Positions 54,364 to 62,292 of a stretch of 64,000 bases of DNA are shown here, piece after piece. The DNA is from Rhizobium sp. L51/94. Lineage in GTDB: Bacteria; Pseudomonadota; Alphaproteobacteria; Rhizobiales; Rhizobiaceae. A model generated the notes under the pieces. That model saw only the letters and a program-made list of their open reading frames with translations. It made no database searches and was not told the DNA's origin. Location of the stretch: assembly GCF_019355555.1 (NCBI RefSeq), contig NZ_CP072141.1, positions 1,668,001-1,732,000 on the forward strand, written 5' to 3'. Made by a program: the position numbers and the translations under genes. The stretch's first letter is position 1. Each line of letters starts with the position of its first letter.

Positions 54364-55548
54364 CTACAGAAACAATCCATCCTTCATGCTGCGCATCAAA
54401 TCCGTCATCTTGTGATCGGGTTTTTCCCAAAGCATAAGCCGCAATTCGACCACCAGATCTCCCTTGCCGCCTTCGTCATTTGCAAGGCCTTCGCCCGGAA
54501 TGCGGATCGTATGGTCTGAGCCGGACCATAGGGGCACGCTGACGGCGAGCCTGCCACGCGGTCCCTCGATCGAGGTTTCCCATCCGAGTACTGCATTTTC
54601 GATCGTCACGGGCAGGGTGGTGTGCAGATCGAAGCCCTTGACGCTGAACCGCTCGTGCGGTTCGAGATGCACGGTAACCGCCACGTCGCCACGCAGCATG
54701 CCTTGCAGCTTCAGCCCTTGCCCCTTGAGGTGGACGACCTGGCCGTCGCTCATGCCGGCAACCGCCTGGAACCGCACTTCCTTGCCGTCGGCAAGCGGTA
54801 CGGTGATCCACTGCGCCTTGATGATGTCGTCGAGCGTGATGCGGGCTTCGGCGGCAATCTCGGGGGCTTTTTCCTGAATGGGGGGAGCAGCGCCGGTGAT
54901 GCGCCGGACGAGCGATGTCAGCATGCCGAAAGGCGGGAGGGCGATGATGGCGGCAAGGGTGCTTGTCGCAACCGCCGGCTCGACCTCGGGGGCTGCAGGC
55001 TCGGCAGCCTCCGACTCGGGAGCATCCGCCGCCTTCTGTGCCATTGCCGGCTTTTCCGTCTGGGCTGCAGCGCGGGCGCCAAAAATGCGTTCGACCATGT
55101 CCTCGGCTGTTTCCGGGGCAGCGGTTCCATCGGGTGCCGCAGAAGGCGAGGCGGAGGGCGAGGGGGCGGCAGAGGCTGCGGCCGCCGCTGCTTTCTGGGC
55201 CTTCTGGGCGTTGGCCCGCTCCAGCTCTTCCATCAGCCGTTCGGCTTTGGCACGCGCCACCTTGGCGCGTTCTTCGGCTTCGCGCGCCGCCTGGCGCTGC
55301 TGCATGATGGTCGGACCGTTGCCCTTGGCTGCTGACGACATATTTATCACCTGATCGTAGCGGCTGCGTTTCTTCGGATCCTTCAGGGTCTCGTAGGCAC
55401 GGCCGACCTCGGCGAACCGGGCCGTCGCCGTCGGGTCGTCGCGGTTGTGATCCGGATGGATGGCCTTGGCCATGGACCGCCAGGCTGCCTTGATCTCGTC
55501 CACGTCGGCGTCCTGTCTGACGCCCAAAGTTTTGTAAGGATCACGCAT
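54364..55548 (-). CDS. DnaJ-family co-chaperone without zinc-finger domain
   Basis: 394 residues. The J domain (~1-66) has the HPD triad at residues 31-33. A charged coiled coil (~82-122) leads to an Ala/Ser/Pro-rich linker (~120-195). A hydrophobic stretch of ~20 residues at 191-215 could touch a membrane. The DnaJ C-terminal substrate-binding domain (~235-390) has GMSDGQVVHLKGQGLKLQGMLRGDVAVTV and IRIPGEGLANDEGGKGDLVVELRL. The cysteine-rich zinc domain of DnaJ is absent, so it resembles CbpA but with an unusually long linker. The ATG at 55548 fits the J-domain start. Upstream of fabI in many Rhizobiales. Confidence 0.88.
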   Translation of the reverse strand: MRDPYKTLGVRQDADVDEIKAAWRSMAKAIHPDHNRDDPTATARFAEVGRAYETLKDPKKRSRYDQVINMSSAAKGNGPTIMQQRQAAREAEERAKVARAKAERLMEELERANAQKAQKAAAAAASAAPSPSASPSAAPDGTAAPETAEDMVERIFGARAAAQTEKPAMAQKAADAPESEAAEPAAPEVEPAVATSTLAAIIALPPFGMLTSLVRRITGAAPPIQEKAPEIAAEARITLDDIIKAQWITVPLADGKEVRFQAVAGMSDGQVVHLKGQGLKLQGMLRGDVAVTVHLEPHERFSVKGFDLHTTLPVTIENAVLGWETSIEGPRGRLAVSVPLWSGSDHTIRIPGEGLANDEGGKGDLVVELRLMLWEKPDHKMTDLMRSMKDGLFL

Positions 55549-55854
55549 GTGTTCGATCGCCGCTTTTTTGCTGGTACGCCATGTCGAACATGCCGTTCCC
55601 ACTTCACTGACGCCTCGGTCGGTCCCGCCGAAGCGGAATCCGTGGCGTATATATTGTGATCCTGCGGGACAGTTGCTAATCAGGTGTTACGGTAGGCGTC
55701 TGGTGGCCTGCGATCTCCGGCAATGGTTATTCATTCACTAAAAATTGGGGTAATATCAGACCGGACTGTTAAGGATGCGGCGCTGGATTTGCCGATTTGA
55801 CGCATTCGGCGCCTCCAGCGCCCCGGTCCGGTCAATTCTCGAGCAGGACGGCCT
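55549..55854. other. Divergent intergenic region with a structured leader
   Basis: 306 bp between the DnaJ-like gene and the cyclodeaminase-like gene. The left part contains GC-rich and TATATATTG stretches with no ORF. The right part is dominated by the nested hairpin at 55759-55833. Confidence 0.6.
55759..55833 (+). promoter_or_regulatory. Nested long hairpin in the presumed 5' leader
   Basis: Three nested stems: GACCGGAC (55759-55766) with GTCCGGTC (55826-55833); GGCGCTGGA (55779-55787) with TCCAGCGCC (55814-55822); and GCCGA (55791-55795) with TCGGC (55106 offset, i.e. 55806-55810). It ends 21 nt before the ATG at 55855, and the GCAGGA ribosome site (~55843-55848) lies after it. No T-run follows, so it is not a standard terminator. 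It could be a cis-acting RNA. Confidence 0.5.
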
Positions 55855-56859
55855 ATGCAGGAAATCTGGATCGACTATCTCAACGCCGTGGACGTCAAGG
55901 CTCTGGCGCTCACCAACGACGATATCCTCGATGCCGTCTCCAAAGCCCTGGATGCACAGGGGCGAGGCGAAACCGTCATCGAACCGCGCGTCCATCTGGT
56001 GCCGGAAAGCTCCGACAAGGGGCACTTCAATGTGCTGCGCGGCTACGTGAAGGCGCTCGACTATGCCGGCGTCAAGGTGGTCGGAGATTTCGTCGACAAC
56101 TACAAGGTCGGCCTTCCCTCGGAGATGGCAGTGCTCAACCTCTTCGATCCGCAGACCGGCGTGCCCAAGGCCATCCTCGATGCCACCGCCATCACCGACA
56201 TGCGCACTGGCGCGGTGACTGCCATCGGCGCGCGGCACCTGGCCCGAAAGGACAGCAAGATCCTCGGCCACATCGGCGCCCGCGGGACATCCTACTGGAA
56301 CGTCCGTCTGCTGGACCACATCTTCGATTTCGACGAAATCCGCATCCATTCCCGCCGCCCGGAAAGCCGCGATGCTTTTGCCGCGCGTCTCGAGCAGGAT
56401 CTCTGCAAGAAGATCGTCGTCACTGAAACCTGGGAAGACTGTCTGAGGGGTGCCGACATCATGATCGAGGCAAGCCGGCTGCCGGAACCGACGCCGCTGT
56501 TCAAGACCTCCTGGGTCAAGAAGGGCGCTTTCGTCGTGCCCTATGGTACGATGAGTGCGCTGGAGTTTGATCTCACCGACATCATGGACAAGGTCGTCGT
56601 CGACGACTGGGGCCAGTGCGGTCCCGGCCGCCCCTATGGCGCACTCCGCCGCCATGTCGACGAGGGCAAGGTGACGGCGGAAAACCTGCATGCCGAAATC
56701 GGCGAGATCGTCTGCGGCGCAAAGCCCGGCCGCGAGAGCGACGACGAAACCATCCTCTTCTGGCATCGCGGCCTGTCGACCACGGACATTGCGCTGGGGG
56801 CTGCCATGGTCGACAAGGCAAAGCGGCTTGGCATCGGCCAGCGGCTGCGCTTTGCCTGA
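55855..56859 (+). CDS. Ornithine cyclodeaminase family protein
   Basis: A 334-residue mu-crystallin/OCD-fold protein, a group of NAD-linked enzymes that act on amino or imino acids. Conserved blocks are YAGVKVVGDFVDNYKVGLPSEMAVLNLFDPQTGVPKAILDA and TDMRTGAVTAIGARHLAR (active-site Arg). The Rossmann loop reads IGARGTSYWN, where typical members have IGAGxQA, so cofactor handling may differ. The ATG at 55855 has AGGA 6 nt upstream. The next gene starts 13 bp after the stop codon and is probably cotranscribed. Some relatives are ectoine-utilisation EutC or ketimine reductases; the substrate is unknown. Confidence 0.82.
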   Translation: MQEIWIDYLNAVDVKALALTNDDILDAVSKALDAQGRGETVIEPRVHLVPESSDKGHFNVLRGYVKALDYAGVKVVGDFVDNYKVGLPSEMAVLNLFDPQTGVPKAILDATAITDMRTGAVTAIGARHLARKDSKILGHIGARGTSYWNVRLLDHIFDFDEIRIHSRRPESRDAFAARLEQDLCKKIVVTETWEDCLRGADIMIEASRLPEPTPLFKTSWVKKGAFVVPYGTMSALEFDLTDIMDKVVVDDWGQCGPGRPYGALRRHVDEGKVTAENLHAEIGEIVCGAKPGRESDDETILFWHRGLSTTDIALGAAMVDKAKRLGIGQRLRFA

Positions 56860-56872
56860 GGATCCAGAAGAC

Positions 56873-58417
56873 ATGAAAGTTGGCAAAGGCGCGGCAGGCG
56901 TGTTGCTCGACCGCAGCGGCGGCAGTGTCGAGGCCGTCTGCGCCATCGCCCGTCGGGAGGCCACGGTCTCGGTCGACAGCGACGCCATCTCCGGCATCGA
57001 TGCCGCCTATGCCTGCCTCGTGCGCCACGCCGCGCAAGGCGAAGCCATTTACGGTGTCAGCACCGGCCTTGGCGCCGCCGTCGATACGCGCATCGATCCG
57101 GCGGAAGGCTCCGGCCAGTCGGCCATAGCGCGCCCAAGGGCGGTCGGCGTCGGCCGGTTCGCGGAGGTCGCGGAAGTCCGGGCGATGATGGCGAGCCGGC
57201 TTGCCCGCTTCTGCCTCGGCTATTCCGGCGTCTCGTCTCCTGTCGCCCTGACGCTCGCCGAAATGCTCAACCGGGGAATCCATCCCCGCGTGCCGATGAC
57301 CGGCTCCATCGGCGAGGCGGATCTCGCGCCGCTCGCCCATATCGCCTTGACGATGACGGGAGAGGGTGTCGTCCTCTCCGGAGAGGGCAAGCTCCAGTCG
57401 GGCGCCGAGGCCTTTGCGTCGGCTGGTTTGGACCTGCCCGTCTTCGGCATCAAGGACGGCCTGTCGCTGATTTCCTCGAATGCTGCATCTGTCGGGCTCG
57501 CCTGCCTGCTGCTCGAAGACATCGGCTACGTCTTCGATGCCCATGTCGGTGCAGTGGCGCTGTCGTTCGAGGGGTTCCGGGCCAGCATCGATCCGCTCCA
57601 TCCCCTTTCCGACCGTCTGCGACCGGGCCCCTGCCAAGGCGAGGTGGCCGCTGCGATCCGGGCGCTGCTCGAGGGCGGCGATCTCGTGGCCGGCAAGGGC
57701 GCGAGGCGGCTGCAGGACCCCCTCAGCCTGCGCTGCGCACCTGCCGTCTCGGGCACGGCGCTGCATGCCTTCCGGGCCGCCGTCGCCGTTACCGAACTCG
57801 AACTTCGCTCCAGCGACGATAATCCGTCGGTCATCGCCGATCAGGATATCGTGCTGCCGACCGGCAATTTCGATCCGACCCACATGGTTCTCGCCTTCGA
57901 TACGCTGGGCCTCGCACTTGCGCGTCTGGCGGCGATGGCGGCGGAGCGGATGATGAAGTTGCTGTCGCCCGGTTTCTCGGACCTGCCGCGCTTTCTCGCC
58001 CCGGCGCAATCTGGCGCCAATGGCTTTGGCGCGCTGCAAAAGACCATCGCCGCGCTGACGGCGGAAATCGGCCATCTCGCCATGCCGATGCCGTTCGTGG
58101 TGACGCCGGTGGCCGACCGCGTCGAAGACTATGCCTCGATGTCGATGTCGGTCATCGACAAGACGAGGCAACTGGTGGCGAAGTGGCGCTATATGACCGC
58201 CATAGAGCTGATCGTCGCCGCCCGTGCCGTCGATCTCAGGGAAGGCATCGTGCTTGGACACGGCGCGCAATCCCTGTTTGAAAACATTCGCGCCATCGTG
58301 CCCCCGCTCGTCGCGGATCGCTCCTCGAGTGACGATATCCATGCGCTCGCCGACGCCATAGAGACGGCCCGGCTTCTTCCGCCACAGGCCCCAGGCAACG
58401 CCACAGCTCAGTTATAA
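56873..58417 (+). CDS. HAL/PAL-family ammonia-lyase homologue lacking the MIO triad
   Basis: 514 residues with the fold and order of histidine/aromatic ammonia-lyases. IYGVSTGLG keeps the Tyr (Tyr60). The cofactor loop reads GSIGEADLAPLAH (residues 144-156), where active enzymes have GSVGASGDLAPLAH. The Ala-Ser-Gly that cyclises to MIO is therefore gone, and one residue is deleted. By alignment from memory, His83 of P. putida HutH is Arg89, Asn195 is Ser201 and Tyr280 is Leu284 (LQDPLSLRC). Arg287 and the VEDYASMS Glu remain. Canonical lyase activity is unlikely. The ATG at 56873 follows AGAAG. It lies 13 bp after the OCD-like gene. Confidence 0.85.
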   Translation: MKVGKGAAGVLLDRSGGSVEAVCAIARREATVSVDSDAISGIDAAYACLVRHAAQGEAIYGVSTGLGAAVDTRIDPAEGSGQSAIARPRAVGVGRFAEVAEVRAMMASRLARFCLGYSGVSSPVALTLAEMLNRGIHPRVPMTGSIGEADLAPLAHIALTMTGEGVVLSGEGKLQSGAEAFASAGLDLPVFGIKDGLSLISSNAASVGLACLLLEDIGYVFDAHVGAVALSFEGFRASIDPLHPLSDRLRPGPCQGEVAAAIRALLEGGDLVAGKGARRLQDPLSLRCAPAVSGTALHAFRAAVAVTELELRSSDDNPSVIADQDIVLPTGNFDPTHMVLAFDTLGLALARLAAMAAERMMKLLSPGFSDLPRFLAPAQSGANGFGALQKTIAALTAEIGHLAMPMPFVVTPVADRVEDYASMSMSVIDKTRQLVAKWRYMTAIELIVAARAVDLREGIVLGHGAQSLFENIRAIVPPLVADRSSSDDIHALADAIETARLLPPQAPGNATAQL

Positions 58418-58430
58418 AAGAAACGCCGCC

Positions 58431-58463
58431 GTAAAGTCTCGGGTAAGCTTACGCTGCTACAAT
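58431..58463 (+). promoter_or_regulatory. Putative activator box plus -10 of DUF1217 gene 2
   Basis: GTAAAGTCTCGGGTAAG at 58431-58447 matches the box upstream of the first DUF1217 gene at 16 of 17 positions. TACAAT at 58458-58463 follows after exactly 10 nt. The distance to the start codon is 61 nt here and 65 nt there. It lies just after the stop codon of the lyase-like gene. Confidence 0.55.
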
Positions 58464-58508
58464 AGAAAATCCTATTCGATCTGACGCAAGCTGTGGGGCC
58501 ACGCGATC

Positions 58509-61067
58509 ATGACATCGACCTATCAGAGCTTTACGCTCGATACCCGTAATATGACGTCGACGTTGTCGCGAGTGTCCTCGCAGACGACGACCAAGCGCGA
58601 TATCGACTATTACAATGCCCACATCGGCAATGTGAAGACGCTCGACGATCTCATGGGCGACTACCAGCTCTACAGCTACGCCATGAAAGCCTATGGCCTG
58701 GAAGACTTCACCTATGCCAAGGGCTTCATGAAGAAGGTCTTCTCCAGCGACCTCAGCGATGCCACCAGCTTTGCCAACCGCCTGAACGATCCGAAATACA
58801 AGCAGATTGCCGCCGCCTTCAACTTCGGTGCATCCGGCACGCCGACGGCGCAGACGGCTGCGACCTCGACGAAGATGTTCGGGGCAGCTGCCACCAAGAC
58901 GACCGACGCTTCGATCGGCCTCTACCAGCAGTCCTTTGCCACGGAAGAGGCAGCGGCGAAGACCGAGACGGACTATTACGATGCCAATATTGGCTCCGTC
59001 AAAACAGTCGACGACTTACTGAAAAACACCCGCCTCAGGGATTACGTGCTGAAGGGCTACGGCATCGATCCGACGAACGTCTCGAACAGCTTCCTGAAGT
59101 CGATGCTGACCAGCGACCTCAGCGATCCCGCCAGCTTCGTTAACGTCAACGGCAGCGCGGCTGGCAAGGCGATTACGGCACAGTTCAATTTCAATGCCGA
59201 CGGCACCATCTCCACCACGACAGCCGACGCGGACAAGGCCTATTACGAAGCCAACATCGGTGCGGTGAAGTCGGCGACCGATTTCGTCTCCGACCGTCGG
59301 CTTTTCGACTATGCCAAGGCAGCCTTCGGCGTCCCCTCGAAAGTCACGGACGTGCAGTTCGCCGCATCGGTGGCCGACGCTGCCACGGCGGAACGATACG
59401 GCCTGACCTCGACACTGGCGCAATTCAACTTCCAGGCGGATGGAAAGGTGGCCGATGGTGCTGTGATCCAGACCGCCGACCAGATCAGCACGACATCCGC
59501 AAACTATGTTGCCCAGTATAAAAGCCAGGCCCAGACCCTCGGCCAGCGCTCGGCAGTCATGGACGCCTATAACGACACGGTGCCCACCTTCGTTACCGGC
59601 GCCGCTGCAGCCGACGATGCCGCATACTACAAGGCAAACATCGGTTCGGTGACGTCTGTCGAGGAACTGACCCACAACAAGCGGCTCTTCGACTATGTCA
59701 AGATCGCCTACAATCTGGAGGGGCTCGACGGGCAGGCGAATGAAAATACGCTGCGCTATGACTTCGAGACGGCCATGGAAGACCCGACCTATGCCAAGCT
59801 GATCGGCTTTTCCGATGTGGTCGCGCAGTTCAACTTCCAGTCCGATGGCACCGTGGCATCGGGCACGCAGGCCCAGACGGCCGCCCAGCTCGCGGCTGCG
59901 ACAAAATCCTACACCACCAACTACAAGGCGGAACAGGCGGCCACCACCGTCGATGCCGTGGCCAACTACAAGACCCGCATCGCGGCCGTGAAGACCATCG
60001 ACCAGTTCTTTGCGAGCAACGCCACCGCCGACAAGAGCAAGGCAAACGACAATCTCCCCGAACTCTACCAGATGGCGTTGCGCTCCTATGGTATCGGCGA
60101 GACTGAGATCTCCAAGGGCCAGATGAAGAAGATCATGGAGAGCGATCCCTATGATCCGAAAAGCTACGTCAACACCCTGAAGGACGACCGTTTCGTCAAT
60201 CTGGCAAAAGCGTTCAATTTCGACAGCGAGGGCAAACTGAAGCTGCCGGTCACGGCTCTCTCGACCACGCAGATCAACGCCTACATCTCGGAATATTCCA
60301 AGGACAGCAAACGCGGACTGACCGGCCCCGCTCTCACCAAGGCGGTCGCCCAGATCAAGACCGACGCCACCTATTTCGCGACCAAGATGGCCGATGTCAC
60401 CAACCTGTCCGACTTCCTGAAGGACAGCAAGCTGACGAACTTCGTGCTGACGGCCAACGGCCTCGATCCGAAGAAGATCACCGCCGACACGCTGAAAAAG
60501 GCATTCACCTCGGATCCCGCCAAGGCCAACAGCTTCATCAACACTGCGGCGGGGGCGCAATTGAAGCCCATCGTCGACGCGTTCAACTTCGGCATCGACG
60601 GCAAGCTCGTGGACACCAAGCTCGGCTCGGCGCAGAACAAGGGCGCCCTGGATTCGACGAACGACCTCTACCTTCACCAGACCCTGGAAAAGCAGGAGGG
60701 CGAAACCAATGACGGCATCCGGCTTGCGCTCTATTTCCAGCGCCAGGCGCCTGCCATCAATTCCGTTTACGACATCATGGCCGACAGCGCGCTGTATTCA
60801 GTGATCACCACCACCTACAGCCTGCCCAGTGCCATTTCGTCGATGGATGTCGACGCGCAGGCAAAGCTACTGAAAAAGTTCATTAATATCGACGACCTGC
60901 ACGACACAAAAAAGCTGAACAAGCTGCTGCAGCGCTTCTCGGTGGAATACGACCTGAAGAATAACAACACCGGATCGTCGTCGGCGCTCTCCATCCTGCA
61001 GCCCTCCGGATCCTTCGGCGTCAGCGCCGACACGTTGCTGTCGATCGCCCAGCTTAAGCGCGGTTAG
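58509..61067 (+). CDS. Large DUF1217 repeat protein (paralogue 2)
   Basis: 852 residues, colinear with the protein at 16636-19212. It has the same N-terminus (MTSTYQSFTLDTRNMTSTLSRVSS), seven DUF1217-type repeats (from ~31, 155, 245, 370, 485, 612 and 728) and the same C-terminus (SGSFGVSADTLLSIAQL). The central GIGETEISKGQMKKIMESDPYDPKSYVNTLKDDRF region is almost identical between them. No Sec signal peptide. The function is inferred to be linked to the flagellum or to an extracellular fibre. The ATG at 58509 is set by the paralogue start; its ribosome site is weak. Confidence 0.85.
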   Translation: MTSTYQSFTLDTRNMTSTLSRVSSQTTTKRDIDYYNAHIGNVKTLDDLMGDYQLYSYAMKAYGLEDFTYAKGFMKKVFSSDLSDATSFANRLNDPKYKQIAAAFNFGASGTPTAQTAATSTKMFGAAATKTTDASIGLYQQSFATEEAAAKTETDYYDANIGSVKTVDDLLKNTRLRDYVLKGYGIDPTNVSNSFLKSMLTSDLSDPASFVNVNGSAAGKAITAQFNFNADGTISTTTADADKAYYEANIGAVKSATDFVSDRRLFDYAKAAFGVPSKVTDVQFAASVADAATAERYGLTSTLAQFNFQADGKVADGAVIQTADQISTTSANYVAQYKSQAQTLGQRSAVMDAYNDTVPTFVTGAAAADDAAYYKANIGSVTSVEELTHNKRLFDYVKIAYNLEGLDGQANENTLRYDFETAMEDPTYAKLIGFSDVVAQFNFQSDGTVASGTQAQTAAQLAAATKSYTTNYKAEQAATTVDAVANYKTRIAAVKTIDQFFASNATADKSKANDNLPELYQMALRSYGIGETEISKGQMKKIMESDPYDPKSYVNTLKDDRFVNLAKAFNFDSEGKLKLPVTALSTTQINAYISEYSKDSKRGLTGPALTKAVAQIKTDATYFATKMADVTNLSDFLKDSKLTNFVLTANGLDPKKITADTLKKAFTSDPAKANSFINTAAGAQLKPIVDAFNFGIDGKLVDTKLGSAQNKGALDSTNDLYLHQTLEKQEGETNDGIRLALYFQRQAPAINSVYDIMADSALYSVITTTYSLPSAISSMDVDAQAKLLKKFINIDDLHDTKKLNKLLQRFSVEYDLKNNNTGSSSALSILQPSGSFGVSADTLLSIAQLKRG

Positions 61068-61145
61068 TTTTATCGAGGAATGGGCGGTCCGGAGCCATAA
61101 TCCGCAAGGGGCTCGGCCGCGCGTTGCGCGGCTCGGCCCGGCGGG

Positions 61146-61604
61146 TTAGCCCTGTGGCTGGAAAGCCAGGACCTGCCACTCGTTGTCGCCGACAAGACAC
61201 GTCTTGCCGTAGAAGTTGGCGATCCCGTCATAGGCGTGACGGGTGGTGCGGAACTGCCGGCAGACCTGGCCGGTCGCATTGTTTTCGACAATCGTATCGA
61301 TCACGCCGGCGCTGCCGGTCGAGGCATTGGCCCAGGCCAGAGGCTGGCCCTTGAGCTTACTGAGATCCGCCGATGTCACGGCGTTGCGCACGGTGACTTC
61401 GTCGGACACGGTATCGGAGGCGGGTGGCGTCTTCGAGACGGCACCTGTGGTCACCGACTTGTCCACCTTGGCGGAACTGAAAAGATCCATCCCGCCGGTG
61501 GTGCAGCCGGAAAGCGACAGAAGAGCGATGCCCATGGCAGCGATGATGCCGCGCTTTGAAAGCAGGCCCTTTGTATAGACTGTCGATCTTGTTATGACTT
61601 TCAC
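61146..61604 (-). CDS. RT0821/Lpp0805-family surface lipoprotein
   Basis: A 152-residue predicted lipoprotein with lipobox LSLSGC; the cysteine is near residue 34 when the start is GTG 61604. The mature part is a small domain with SKLKGQPLAWANASTGSAGVIDTIVEN, GQVCRQFRTTRHAYDGIANFYGKTCLVGDNEWQVLAF, typical of the RT0821/Lpp0805 surface protein family (17-kDa antigen-like). Function unknown. An alternative GTG at 61637 would add 11 residues; neither start has a strong ribosome site, so the start is uncertain. Divergent from pdxH. Confidence 0.78.
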   Translation of the reverse strand: MKVITRSTVYTKGLLSKRGIIAAMGIALLSLSGCTTGGMDLFSSAKVDKSVTTGAVSKTPPASDTVSDEVTVRNAVTSADLSKLKGQPLAWANASTGSAGVIDTIVENNATGQVCRQFRTTRHAYDGIANFYGKTCLVGDNEWQVLAFQPQG

Positions 61605-61667
61605 CCGTATGTTGCTGGGCCAGACAAACCTGGACACTTTGATTAAAATCCGGAGCGCTTAACCAAT

Positions 61668-62288
61668 ATGTCGGAAAACGAGTTAACAAGCAGTGACTTC
61701 ACCCTGCAAAACGAGCCTTTTGTGCTGTTTTCGAGCTGGTTGGAAGAGGCGCACGCCTCTGAGTTGAATGATCCGAATGCAGTTGCGCTGGCAACGGTGG
61801 ATGAAGATGGTCTGCCGAACGTCCGCATGGTCCTCCTGAAGGGTTTCGATCACCAAGGATTCGTATTCTATACAAATTTCGAAAGTCAGAAAGGCCAAGA
61901 ACTGCTTTCGGCGAAAAAAGCGGCCATGTGCTTTCACTGGAAATCGCTGCGACGCCAGGTGCGGTTGCGCGGTCCCGTCGAGGTGGTGACCAACGAAGAG
62001 GCCGACGAGTATTTCAAATCCCGGCCGCGCGGCAGCCGGATCGGCGCCTGGGCGTCGAAACAGTCACGGCCGCTGGAAAGCCGGTTCGCGCTGGAAAAAG
62101 CTGTCGCGGAATATACGGCGCGCTACGCCATCGGCGAAATCCCGCGTCCCGAAAACTGGTCCGGCTTCCGCATCCGCCCGCAGTCGATCGAGTTCTGGAA
62201 GGACGGCAAGTTCCGGCTTCACGACCGCATTGAGTTCCGCCGAACGGCCGAGGATGCGGCCTGGGATAAGGTACGCATGTATCCCTGA
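61668..62288 (+). CDS. pdxH: Pyridoxamine 5'-phosphate oxidase
   Basis: A 206-residue FMN flavoprotein that oxidises pyridoxine or pyridoxamine 5'-phosphate to pyridoxal 5'-phosphate. Visible are [77 protein letters not shown] and the C-terminal [17 protein letters not shown]...WDKVRMYP, which bind FMN and substrate. The length is normal for the family. Convergent with the polysaccharide deacetylase gene, 4 bp apart. Confidence 0.97.
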   Translation: MSENELTSSDFTLQNEPFVLFSSWLEEAHASELNDPNAVALATVDEDGLPNVRMVLLKGFDHQGFVFYTNFESQKGQELLSAKKAAMCFHWKSLRRQVRLRGPVEVVTNEEADEYFKSRPRGSRIGAWASKQSRPLESRFALEKAVAEYTARYAIGEIPRPENWSGFRIRPQSIEFWKDGKFRLHDRIEFRRTAEDAAWDKVRMYP

Positions 62289-62292
62289 CCAG

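Noticed and set aside
59016..60677. 553-residue minus-strand frame across DUF1217 paralogue 2
   Set aside because: Antisense shadow; the plus-strand protein is supported by a colinear paralogue.
61116..61132. GCCGCGC/GCGCGGC hairpin after DUF1217 gene 2
   Set aside because: Stem of 7 bp with a 3-nt loop in very GC-rich DNA and no T-run; not reliable as a terminator.
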